DNA of 64,000 nt from Mesorhizobium sp. Lineage in GTDB: Bacteria > Pseudomonadota > Alphaproteobacteria > Rhizobiales > Rhizobiaceae. The translations under genes were made by a program, and so were the position numbers. Under the pieces are notes generated by a model. It saw only the letters and a list, made by a program, of their open reading frames with translations, had not been told where the DNA came from and did not search any database. Positions within the stretch are counted from its first letter, which is position 1. Every line of letters begins with the position of its first letter. This document shows positions 52,280 to 60,493 of this stretch, piece after piece. The DNA lies in the NCBI GenBank assembly GCA_004963905.1, contig SUGL01000001.1, forward strand, positions 310,001 to 374,000. The letters are read 5' to 3'.

Positions 52280-53500
52280 CTACTGCTTGCGGAGCCATTT
52301 CAGCACTTCCAAGCTCGGATAGCCATCCTGTGTCAAGCCGACCTTTGCCTGGTAAGCCATGATGGCGGCCTTCGATCCGTCGCCGATCTTGCCGTCGAAC
52401 TTGCCGTCATAATAGCCGTGCTCGGAAAGCCGCTTCTGCAATTCCTGGCGTTGCTCGAAGGTGAGCTTGGTGAAGGGCCGCTGCCAGTCCTGCACAAGGC
52501 CTGTGCCGCCGGCGATCTCGTCGGCGAGAAGGCCGACGGCCAAAGCGTATTTGTCGGCATTGTTGTAGGCCTTGATGACCGAAAAATTCCTGATCATCAG
52601 GAAGGACGGTCCGCCCCTTCCGTCCGGCACCTTCAAAGTCGCCTTGTCGGTCAGGTTCCGGAACGGCTTGCCGTTGGCCCTGACGACGCCGAGCGCCTGC
52701 CATTGCGCCAGCGTCTTCGATCCGGCGGGCAGCTTGCCGGCCGGAATGGTGACCTCGTAGCCCCAGGTCTTGCCGGCCTGCCAGCCGTTCTTCTTCAAGA
52801 GATTGGCGGAGGTCGCCAGCGCGTCGGGGATCGAGTTCCAGATGTCGCGCCGGCCGTTGCCGTCCATGTCGACCGCGTAGCGCTGGTAGCTGGTCGGGAT
52901 GAACTGGGTCTGGCCCATCGCGCCGGCCCAGGAACCCATCAGATGGCTTTCATCGATGTCGCCGGTCTGCAGGATCTTCAGCGCGGCGATCAGCTGGGTG
53001 CGGGCATATTTCGACCGCTTCGGGTCGCCATAGGCAAGGGTCGCCAGCGAACGGATGACATTGCGCATGATGTCGTCGCGCTTGAGGGTCTCGCCATAGT
53101 TCGATTCCATCGACCAGATGGCGAGAAGGATGTTGCGGTCGACACCGAACCGCGCCTCGATGCGATCCAGCCACGGCTTCCATTTGCGCGCCATCGCCTG
53201 ACCGTTGGCCACCGACTGGTCATGCACGCGGTTGTCGAAATAATCCCAGGCGGGAGCGGTGAATTCCGGCTGGGTGCGGGCCTTTTCCAGCACGACCGGG
53301 TCGGGCTCGATGCCTCTCATGGCCTGGTCATAGACAGCACCCGAAACGCCGCCCGAAACCGCAGTGGCGCGAAAGCCCGCGACCCACTGGCGGAATCCCG
53401 CATCGGCGAAAGCGGGTCCGGCAGGCATCAGCAAGGCAAGCGTCAGGCCGGCGGTCGTCACCATTGCCGTCAGGCGCCTTGCGGTGTTGCGAACGGACAT
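52280..53500 (-). CDS. Lytic murein transglycosylase (MltB-type, GH103) with peptidoglycan-binding domain
   Basis: 406 residues. A Sec signal (MSVRNTARRLTAMVTTAGLT onward) ends near residue 32. The GH103 domain (about 35-330) contains catalytic E132 in WSMESNYGE and GAMGQTQFIPTSYQRYAVDMDGNG. A C-terminal PG_binding_1 domain spans about 345-405 (LQKRLSEHGYYDGKFDGKIG). It cleaves peptidoglycan to 1,6-anhydromuropeptides in the periplasm. No lipobox, so it is the soluble form. Confidence 0.95.
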   Translation of the reverse strand: MSVRNTARRLTAMVTTAGLTLALLMPAGPAFADAGFRQWVAGFRATAVSGGVSGAVYDQAMRGIEPDPVVLEKARTQPEFTAPAWDYFDNRVHDQSVANGQAMARKWKPWLDRIEARFGVDRNILLAIWSMESNYGETLKRDDIMRNVIRSLATLAYGDPKRSKYARTQLIAALKILQTGDIDESHLMGSWAGAMGQTQFIPTSYQRYAVDMDGNGRRDIWNSIPDALATSANLLKKNGWQAGKTWGYEVTIPAGKLPAGSKTLAQWQALGVVRANGKPFRNLTDKATLKVPDGRGGPSFLMIRNFSVIKAYNNADKYALAVGLLADEIAGGTGLVQDWQRPFTKLTFEQRQELQKRLSEHGYYDGKFDGKIGDGSKAAIMAYQAKVGLTQDGYPSLEVLKWLRKQ

Positions 53501-53740
53501 TTTTTTCCTCCTTCGTCAAATCAGGAAGGATCATTCAACGCCGAACCGGGTTAGTATTTAGTTTACCATAGGTGCCGCCGAGTACGAAAAGAGAGGTCGC
53601 GGCTCTATGCCCGCACGTTCAACTCGGCGTTCGGTAGTTCAACATTCCGGCGTGAAAATGATTCCGGCGCGAAAATGTCCGGGGGGATTGCGGAGCACGT
53701 CGCCGAGCGGATAATGGGCTCAAAACGGATGGGGTGGAGC
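53501..53740. other. Divergent control region of transglycosylase and galU
   Basis: 240 bases with an AT-rich patch at 53550-53570 and a short symmetric element at 53642-53680 (two TTCCGGCG-GAAAATG units, ends ACATT/AATGT). No small gene seen. Probable promoters for both flanking genes. Confidence 0.5.
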
Positions 53741-54646
53741 ATGAAGCGAGTTCGCAAGGCAGTTTTCCCGGTCGCCGGCCTCGGCACACGATTCCTTCCG
53801 GCCACCAAAGCCATTCCGAAGGAGATGCTGACCGTCGTCGACCGGCCGGTCATCCAGTATGTGGTCGACGAGGCGCGCGAGGCCGGTATCGAGCATTTCA
53901 TCTTCGTGACCGGGCGCAACAAGGCGGTCATCGAGGATCACTTCGACGTCCAGTTCGAGCTCTACGACACGCTGGCCCAGCGCGGCAAGGACGACCAGCT
54001 CGCCCGCCTGCAGCGACTGCAGCCGGCCCCCGGCCAGACCAGCTTCACGCGTCAGCAAGTGCCGATGGGGCTTGGTCATGCCGTCTGGTGCGCGCGCGAG
54101 CTCGTCGGCAACGAACCGTTCGCGCTGCTGTTGCCGGACATGATCATGCAGTCGGAGAAAAGCTGCATGAAGGACATGGTCGAGCTTTACGCCGAGACCG
54201 GCAACAACATCATCGCCGTGCAGGAATGCGATCCGGCCGAGGCGCACAAATACGGCATCGTCGGCCGTGGCGAGGACACCCATCACGGCTTCCGCATCAC
54301 CGGCATGGTGGAGAAGCCGAAGCCGGGCACCGCGCCTTCCAATCTCTTCATCAACGGCCGCTACATCCTGCAGCCGGAGATTTTCGGCATCCTCGAAAGC
54401 CAGGAGCGCGGCGCAGGCAACGAGATCCAGTTGACGGATGCGATGCTGAAGCTGGAGAAGCAGCAGCCCTTCTACGGCTATCATTACAAGGGACGCACCT
54501 TCGACTGCGGCTCGCCGGAAGGCTTCGTCGAGGCCAACGTCGCCTTCGCGCTCTGGCGCAACGATATGAACGAGAGCATGGCCGGCGTCATCCGCACCCT
54601 GCTGGATGAAGTGCGGCCGGCGGAGCGGCGCGGCGCGGCGTTTTAG
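53741..54646 (+). CDS. galU: UTP-glucose-1-phosphate uridylyltransferase
   Basis: 301 residues. Nucleotidyltransferase signature [22 protein letters not shown] (10-31, catalytic Arg and Lys), [22 protein letters not shown] (metal-binding Asp) and [12 protein letters not shown]. It makes UDP-glucose, the precursor of exopolysaccharide, cyclic glucans and LPS. ATG 53741 follows GGGTGGAG and matches the family start; an upstream in-frame ATG at 53675 is not supported. Confidence 0.96.
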   Translation: MKRVRKAVFPVAGLGTRFLPATKAIPKEMLTVVDRPVIQYVVDEAREAGIEHFIFVTGRNKAVIEDHFDVQFELYDTLAQRGKDDQLARLQRLQPAPGQTSFTRQQVPMGLGHAVWCARELVGNEPFALLLPDMIMQSEKSCMKDMVELYAETGNNIIAVQECDPAEAHKYGIVGRGEDTHHGFRITGMVEKPKPGTAPSNLFINGRYILQPEIFGILESQERGAGNEIQLTDAMLKLEKQQPFYGYHYKGRTFDCGSPEGFVEANVAFALWRNDMNESMAGVIRTLLDEVRPAERRGAAF

Positions 54647-54669
54647 GCTCCACCTCAGCCGCACAGCCT

Positions 54670-56454
54670 TCAGCGCTGCACCTTCAGGCCGAGATAGACG
54701 CTGTTGGCGACGTAGTCGCGACCGGGCAGGTTGCTGGTCAGCTTTTCCGTCCTCACCCGTGTGGTGAGGCCGGCATAGCGGTTCAGCCACCAAGTCAGAC
54801 CCGCCTCGGCGCTCAAGATCAGGTCATGGCCGTCGGAGCCGGTGTAATCGCGCCAGTCGAGGCCAAGCGACGAATTCGCCGTCAGGTTGGCGCGGACCTG
54901 CCGCTCGCCGGTAAGGCGGCTCGAGTAGAGGACATCGCCGCTCTCGTTTGCCGCGGTCGTGCTCTCGATGGTGGTCCTGCCGGTGAGGCCGATAATGGTG
55001 CCGCGCTCGGGCGACCATTTGAGGTCGGCGTTGACGTATGGGCCGGCATTGGCCGGCAGACGATCGTCATCGATGGCTTCGCGCAGCCATCCGACGGAAA
55101 ATTCGCCGGACAGCTTGTCATCCATGTCGAGCTCGAGGCCGGCGCGGGCGCCGAGCCGCGTCGAGGAGCGCTCGAAACCGTTGCTGTCGAGGCGCAGATC
55201 ATAGATCCGCCGGCCGGCCTCCGCCTCGACGAAGGGCGTGAGGGCCGGCGAGACCTGATAGCCGGTGCGCAAGGTCGCCGAATAGAGCGTGGAGTCGCGA
55301 TCCTTCTGCGACAGGACGGTGCCGTCCGAGAGTTTGGCATCACCGTAGAAGTCGTGCGTGACCGCGCCGGTCAGCGTGTAGCGCATCTTGCCGACATCCT
55401 TCTCGATGCCGAGGCTGCCGTCCACTGTCTGCCGCAGCGGCTGCGAGGTGACACCGGCAATCGCATCGGGCGAAGATGCCGATTCCGGCACCGCTTCATA
55501 GCCGAGCTTGGCGATGGCGCGCAGCTCGTTGTCGAGGTCTACATTGAGCTGGCCCTCGATCCGGCCCTGCGCATCATTGATCTTCTGGCCCGAAAGCGTG
55601 TTGCGGAAGATGCCGTAGCCGTCGATGACGGCCGAGTTCTCGCGCCAGTCCGAGGTGGCGGAGAAACGCAGCGCCGTCTCGGACAGCACCGCCGACCTGC
55701 CGCCGCTGCTGGCGTCGGCATTGGATGTCGCGGTGAAGCCTTGCTCCAGCGTCGGCCGGAAGACAAAGGTTCCGAGCTTGATGCCGGGGGCGGCGAAGGG
55801 GTCATCCTCCGGCTTCACCTTCTGGCCTTCGATCGATCCGGTGCGCTCAGCGCCGGGATCGAGCTTCTGCCGGTCGACGCTGTCGATGGTGAGGGCCCGG
55901 CGGTTCGTGTCGACATCCTCGGTGGCCGCGATATCGGCCCGGTCGTCGGCAGCGGTGGTCTTGGCCGTGCTGTCGGTGGCCTGGCCGGGTTTCTTTTTCG
56001 CCTTTTTCTTGTCGGCGGCCTTGGTGTCGCCTTTCGTGCCGGCATCGGCTACGCGCTGCCTGGCGGTCGAAGGCCGGCGCGGCCGGGCCGCGGTCAAATT
56101 GTCGGCGAAAGGGTCGTCGGTGGCCAGCGGCTGGTCGAAGATGCTTCCCGTCGCGCCCGCTGTCTGGTCGTCGTCGGGCACCGCGCCCGGGCTTGCCGGC
56201 TCATATGGGTTGGCAGGTGTCTGGTCCTCGGCCGTCTGAGCCGCCTGATCCGGCGAACCCTGCGCGCGCAACTGCCTCGCCTTGCGCTGCTGGTCGGCCA
56301 GAATCGCCGATTCCGAGACCTCGCCGCGCAGCTCGGTTTCCTGCGCGAAGACCGGCGCCGGGCGCAGCAAGGCAAGTACGCTCGCCGCCACCAGCAGCGT
56401 GCTGACGGCTATGCCCTTTCTACCTCTTCTCGTTTCAGGCTGGGGCCCCGACAT
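54670..56454 (-). CDS. Outer membrane beta-barrel protein with long disordered N-terminal region
   Basis: 594 residues. A signal peptide (about 1-38, ending VFAQE) leads to about 190 residues of low-complexity Ala/Asp/Lys/Thr-rich sequence with a lysine cluster (KKKAKKKPG). From about 225 to the end alternate amphipathic strands (LGTFVFRPTLEQGFTATSNAD; YSATLRTGYQV), finishing SVYLGLKVQR with a terminal aromatic-poor strand. It resembles the BBP2-type barrels of unknown role in rhizobia. ATG 56454 is preferred over GTG 56463. Confidence 0.82.
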   Translation of the reverse strand: MSGPQPETRRGRKGIAVSTLLVAASVLALLRPAPVFAQETELRGEVSESAILADQQRKARQLRAQGSPDQAAQTAEDQTPANPYEPASPGAVPDDDQTAGATGSIFDQPLATDDPFADNLTAARPRRPSTARQRVADAGTKGDTKAADKKKAKKKPGQATDSTAKTTAADDRADIAATEDVDTNRRALTIDSVDRQKLDPGAERTGSIEGQKVKPEDDPFAAPGIKLGTFVFRPTLEQGFTATSNADASSGGRSAVLSETALRFSATSDWRENSAVIDGYGIFRNTLSGQKINDAQGRIEGQLNVDLDNELRAIAKLGYEAVPESASSPDAIAGVTSQPLRQTVDGSLGIEKDVGKMRYTLTGAVTHDFYGDAKLSDGTVLSQKDRDSTLYSATLRTGYQVSPALTPFVEAEAGRRIYDLRLDSNGFERSSTRLGARAGLELDMDDKLSGEFSVGWLREAIDDDRLPANAGPYVNADLKWSPERGTIIGLTGRTTIESTTAANESGDVLYSSRLTGERQVRANLTANSSLGLDWRDYTGSDGHDLILSAEAGLTWWLNRYAGLTTRVRTEKLTSNLPGRDYVANSVYLGLKVQR

Positions 56455-56593
56455 CGTCACCACTGCTTGCGCGGCGCAGGCGCGCCATACTTACCGGACC
56501 GTAAATGCGGATGGTTAACGGAGGGTTGAAACGGGCCGGTTCCACCGCCCCCGACGCACGCGGGACGGGAATTCCGTTGGACAGGCGGGCGAC

Positions 56594-57616
56594 ATGGCGC
56601 TAATGGCTTCTGCCATGCATGCGGGGTCCCCAGAGAGAAAGCAGCCGGACAGGCAGGCTGCGATCGAATCGGCGCTGAGAACGGTGGCGACGGAGCAGGC
56701 TGGCGTCGCGGCGCTTGCCGCTGCGCTCGGCAACGGCTTGGCCGACCCGTTCGGGGCCGCGGTGGACATCATCTCGCGGATCGAAGGCCGCGTCATCGTC
56801 ACCGGCGTCGGCAAGAGCGGTCATATCGGTTCCAAGATCGCCGCCACGCTCGCTTCGACCGGCACGCCTGCCTTCTTCGTCCATCCGGCCGAGGCTAATC
56901 ATGGCGATCTCGGCATGATCGCCAAGGATGACGCCATCATCGCCATGTCCTGGTCCGGCGAAAGCAAGGAACTGATGGGCATCGTCGCCTATTCGAGGCG
57001 CTTTTCGATCCCGCTGATCGCCATCACCTCCGGCGAGACTTCGGCGCTGGCACGGGCCGCGGACGTGATGCTGCTCCTGCCGGTCGTTCCCGAGGCCTGC
57101 CCGCACGGGCTGGCGCCGACGACATCGACGCTTCTCCAACTGGTCATGGGCGATGCGCTGGCGATTGCGCTGCTCGAGGCACGCGGCTTCACGCCGGATC
57201 ACTTCCGGACCTTGCACCCGGGCGGGCAGCTTGGCGCCAATCTGACCTTGGTGTCAGAGATCATGAGGACCGGCGATCAGGTTCCGCTTGCCCTTCTCGG
57301 CACCAAGATGCCGGAAGCGGTGATGACGCTGTCACAGAAGAAAGTCGGTTGCGTCTGCATCGTCGATACGAACGGCAAACTGGTCGGGATCGTCACCGAC
57401 GGCGACGTCGCGCGCAACCTGCACCGCAATCTGGCCAACGTCACCGTCGACGAGGTCATGACCCGCACCCCCAAGACGATCGATCCTCAGACGCTTGCCG
57501 GCACGGCGATCGCGATGCTCAACGAGCACAATATCGGCGCGTTGGTGGTGATCAAGAACAACATGCCGGTGGGCGTGGTTCACTTCCACGATCTTCTGCG
57601 CATCGGCGCCGCTTAG
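56594..57616 (+). CDS. kdsD: KpsF/GutQ-family sugar-phosphate isomerase (arabinose-5-phosphate isomerase)
   Basis: 340 residues: a SIS domain (about 45-190: VTGVGKSGHIGSKIAATLASTGTPAFF; LAPTTSTL) and two CBS domains (about 220-275 and 285-340: IVTDGDVARNLHR; VMTRTPKTIDPQTLA). Catalyses ribulose-5-phosphate to arabinose-5-phosphate for Kdo synthesis in LPS. Divergent from the beta-barrel gene. Possible alternative starts at the Met at codons 4 and 8. Confidence 0.93.
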   Translation: MALMASAMHAGSPERKQPDRQAAIESALRTVATEQAGVAALAAALGNGLADPFGAAVDIISRIEGRVIVTGVGKSGHIGSKIAATLASTGTPAFFVHPAEANHGDLGMIAKDDAIIAMSWSGESKELMGIVAYSRRFSIPLIAITSGETSALARAADVMLLLPVVPEACPHGLAPTTSTLLQLVMGDALAIALLEARGFTPDHFRTLHPGGQLGANLTLVSEIMRTGDQVPLALLGTKMPEAVMTLSQKKVGCVCIVDTNGKLVGIVTDGDVARNLHRNLANVTVDEVMTRTPKTIDPQTLAGTAIAMLNEHNIGALVVIKNNMPVGVVHFHDLLRIGAA

Positions 57617-57675
57617 AATGCATTGATATCCGGGCGAGGCCGGCCTGCAAATGGCGGCTTTTCTGCGCTTTTTGG

Positions 57676-58173
57676 TCAGATAGCTTCGACGGTCAGCTCC
57701 AGGTCGGTATCCGCTGCGCCGGTAACGCGCACTTGCGCGCCCGCCGGCAGGTCCGGGCCGGAGACGCGCCACAGCGTGTCCCCCAGCCTGATGCGGCCGC
57801 GGCCGTTCTGGATCGGTTCGGCCAGCGTTGCCGTGCGGCCGACCATCTGCGCGCCGCGACGGTTGAGCAGCGGCTGATCGACCTCACCGGCGCGCGCTGC
57901 CGTCAGCCGCTTGCCGACGAAGGCCGAGATCACGGACAGGACGAGGAAGGCCAGAACCTGAACCTGCCACGTCCAAATGGCGCCGTTCAATTCGGCCTGC
58001 CACGGCCAGATGGCGGCATAGCCGATGAGCAGCGAGATCGCGCCGACGATCAGCGCCGCGAGGCCGATCCAGAGCATGAACACGCCAGGCGCCACGATTT
58101 CCATCACCAGGAGCACGAAGCCGAGAACCATCCAGTTCCAGGGGCCGAGCTCCGAAACGATGCGGTCGATCAT
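57676..58173 (-). CDS. NfeD-family membrane protein
   Basis: 165 residues: three or four membrane helices (about 14-95) then an OB-fold NfeD domain (about 105-160: GRTATLAEPIQNGRGRIRLGDTLWRV). ATG 58173 follows GGAGAG. NfeD proteins are encoded next to and act with SPFH/stomatin-like proteins; that partner is 30 bases upstream. Probably involved in membrane-domain organisation or protein quality control. Confidence 0.92.
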   Translation of the reverse strand: MIDRIVSELGPWNWMVLGFVLLVMEIVAPGVFMLWIGLAALIVGAISLLIGYAAIWPWQAELNGAIWTWQVQVLAFLVLSVISAFVGKRLTAARAGEVDQPLLNRRGAQMVGRTATLAEPIQNGRGRIRLGDTLWRVSGPDLPAGAQVRVTGAADTDLELTVEAI

Positions 58174-58203
58174 TGACGTTCTCTCCAACCAGACAGCGTC
58201 ACA

Positions 58204-59154
58204 TCAGTTGTCGCTTGGCCGCACGAGAGGCGGGCGCGAGACCTGCCGCTGCGTGCCGGAAGCGCCGTCGCCCTTGAAGACCTCGCGGGCGATCTCGCCG
58301 ATGCCGCCCAGCGTGCCGATCAGCGAAGAGGCTTCCAGCGGCATCAGCACGATCTTGTTGTTGCTGGACGAGCCGATCTTGGCCAGAGCCTCGGTGTATT
58401 TCTGGGCGATGAAGTAGTTGATGGCCTGCACGTCGCCCTTCGCGATGGCCTCGGACACCACCTGCGTCGCCTTGGCCTCGGCTTCGGCCGAGCGCTCACG
58501 TGCCTCGGCGTCACGGAAGGCGGCCTCCCTGCGGCCCTCGGCCTCGAGGATCTGCGACTGCTTCAGGCCTTCGGCGGCAAGGATCTGGGCGCGCTTGTCG
58601 CGCTCGGCCATCATCTGGCGACCCATCGATTCCACCAGATTGGCCGGCGGGTTGATGTCCTTGATCTCGACGCGGGTGATCTTGATGCCCCACGGATGCG
58701 CCGCCTCGTCGACGACGCGCAGCAGGCGCTCGTTGATGGCGTCGCGGTTGGACAGCAGTTCGTCGAGGTCCATCGAACCCATGACGGTGCGGATGTTGGT
58801 CATGGTGAGGTTGAGGATGGCGTTCTGCAGCCCGGCCACCTGATAGGCGGCCTGCGCGGCGTTCAGCACCTGGTAGAAGGCGACGCCGTCGACACCGACG
58901 ATGGCGTTGTCGCGGGTGATGATCTCCTGCGTCGGGACATCGAGCACCTGCTCCATCATGTTCATCTTGGCGCCGACGCGCTCGAAGATCGGGTTGATGA
59001 TGTTGAGGCCGGGCGTCAGCGTCTTGGTGTACCGACCGAAACGCTCCACCGTGTAGTTGTAACCTTGCGGCACCGTCTTGATGCCCTTGAAAAGAAGGAT
59101 GACGACGAGAAGGACAAGAACAATGATGGCAATATCGAAACCGCTGAAGCCCAT
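58204..59154 (-). CDS. SPFH/band-7 membrane protein (QmcA/stomatin-like)
   Basis: 316 residues. N-terminal membrane helix (about 5-24), band-7 domain (about 25-190: [41 protein letters not shown]), then an Ala/Glu-rich coiled coil (about 190-260: [28 protein letters not shown]). It assembles into membrane rings that organise microdomains and regulate proteases. Paired with NfeD downstream. Confidence 0.94.
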   Translation of the reverse strand: MGFSGFDIAIIVLVLLVVILLFKGIKTVPQGYNYTVERFGRYTKTLTPGLNIINPIFERVGAKMNMMEQVLDVPTQEIITRDNAIVGVDGVAFYQVLNAAQAAYQVAGLQNAILNLTMTNIRTVMGSMDLDELLSNRDAINERLLRVVDEAAHPWGIKITRVEIKDINPPANLVESMGRQMMAERDKRAQILAAEGLKQSQILEAEGRREAAFRDAEARERSAEAEAKATQVVSEAIAKGDVQAINYFIAQKYTEALAKIGSSSNNKIVLMPLEASSLIGTLGGIGEIAREVFKGDGASGTQRQVSRPPLVRPSDN

Positions 59155-59208
59155 TTCGTTTCTCCCTCAAAAGGCGGCGACCTCACGAAATCACTTAAGT
59201 GTGTTTCC

Positions 59209-59218
59209 GTAACGTTAC
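59209..59218. promoter_or_regulatory. Palindrome between the SPFH and ferrochelatase genes
   Basis: GTAACGTTAC, a perfect 10-base palindrome upstream of the SPFH gene on the minus strand. Its function is unknown; the position fits an operator. Confidence 0.3.
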
Positions 59219-59290
59219 AATCAGGTGATCATGAATATTGGTTAGCGGAGGCTTTTGCGCACCGGATTCAAGGTCTGTCGGTGAAGACCG

Positions 59291-60349
59291 TCACACCCAG
59301 CCGGACAGCTCGCGCCGCACGAGCGCTTCGATCACCGCCATGCCCTCGGTGCTGTCGTTGAGGCAGGGGATATGAGTGAAGTCCTTGCCGCCGGCATGGT
59401 GGAAGGTCTCGGCCGCTTCGCGGCCGATCTCGTCCAAGGTTTCGATGCAGTCGACGGAAAAGCCGGGATTGACGACAGCGATCGACTTGACGCCGTCCTT
59501 CGCCAGTTTCTCGACGGTGACGTCGGTGTAGGGCTGCAGCCATTCCTGCGCGCCGAAGCGCGACTGGAAGGTGGTGATGAGCTTCTTCTCGTCCCAGCCG
59601 AGCCTCGCCCGCAGCAACCGGGTCGTCTCCAGACAATGCGCGCGATAGGGATCGCCCTTGTCGGAATAGGGCTTCGGGATGCCATGGTAGGAGGTGATGA
59701 CCACCTCCGGCACGAAGTCGAGCGTCGCCAGATGCTTCTCGATCGAACGGGCGAGCGCCTCGATATAGACCGGCTCGTCGTAATAGGGCGGCACGCTGCG
59801 GATCGCCGGCGCATGCCTGATCCTCATCAGCGCGCGGAACAGCTGGTCATTGGCGGTTGCCGTCGTCGTCGCCGAATATTGCGGATAGATCGGAAAGGTG
59901 AGGATGCGCTCGCAGCCTTGCTCGACCAGCCTTCGGGCGACGTCCGCCGTCGAGGGATTGCCATAGCGCATCGCCCAGTCGACCACGACGTTCGGCAGGT
60001 CACCAAGCGCGCCGCTAAGCTTCTCGGCCTGCGAGCGGGTGAAGGTGCGCAGCGGCGACTCGTTCTTTTCAATGTTCCAGATCCTGGCGTAATTGGCGCC
60101 CGACCTTTTCGGCCGGGTGGTGAGAACCAGCCCGTAGAGGATCGGATACCAGATCGCCTTGTTGAGCTCGATGACGCGTGGGTCGGAAAGGAATTCCCTG
60201 AGATAGCGCCACATCGGCTTGAATTCGGTGCCATCCGGCGTGCCTAGATTGATCAGCATGATGCCGATCTTGCCCGATTTCGCCGGCGCGGCGCCCGCCG
60301 GACCTCGGGTCTTGGCGGCTTTGGCATCAGCAGGGCTGGCAAGCGTCAT
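59291..60349 (-). CDS. hemH: Ferrochelatase
   Basis: 352 residues. Signatures: MLINLGTPDG (start of the domain), SYHGIPKPYSDKGDPYR with the metal-binding His, and VVNPGFSVDCIETLDEI with the conserved Glu. It inserts iron into protoporphyrin IX as the last step of heme synthesis. The start is ATG 60349 after GGAGA; a TTG lies just upstream. No Cys cluster is seen at the C-terminus. Confidence 0.96.
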   Translation of the reverse strand: MTLASPADAKAAKTRGPAGAAPAKSGKIGIMLINLGTPDGTEFKPMWRYLREFLSDPRVIELNKAIWYPILYGLVLTTRPKRSGANYARIWNIEKNESPLRTFTRSQAEKLSGALGDLPNVVVDWAMRYGNPSTADVARRLVEQGCERILTFPIYPQYSATTTATANDQLFRALMRIRHAPAIRSVPPYYDEPVYIEALARSIEKHLATLDFVPEVVITSYHGIPKPYSDKGDPYRAHCLETTRLLRARLGWDEKKLITTFQSRFGAQEWLQPYTDVTVEKLAKDGVKSIAVVNPGFSVDCIETLDEIGREAAETFHHAGGKDFTHIPCLNDSTEGMAVIEALVRRELSGWV

Positions 60350-60448
60350 CAACGGTCTCCGGGCAGGCGCCGTAAAACTAGCGACGCCCTATTGCTTTTC
60401 AATGCCGCGTCTGGCCGCACCTTATCCCGCTCCCACCTGAAAACGGAA

Positions 60449-60474
60449 CACCCGCCCGGTTGCTCGGACGGGTG
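60449..60474 (-). terminator. Hairpin after the 5'-nucleotidase gene
   Basis: CACCCG/CGGGTG arms with inner CCG/CGG pairing; on the minus strand a short TTCCGTTTT stretch follows. Probable terminator of the minus-strand nucleotidase gene. Confidence 0.6.
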
Positions 60475-60493
60475 CCCTGAATTTTCGGGAAGC

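Noticed and set aside
54820..56500. 567-codon open frame on the plus strand opposite the beta-barrel gene
   Set aside because: The minus strand has a signal peptide and strand-rich translation; the plus frame is Arg/Gly-rich without a domain.
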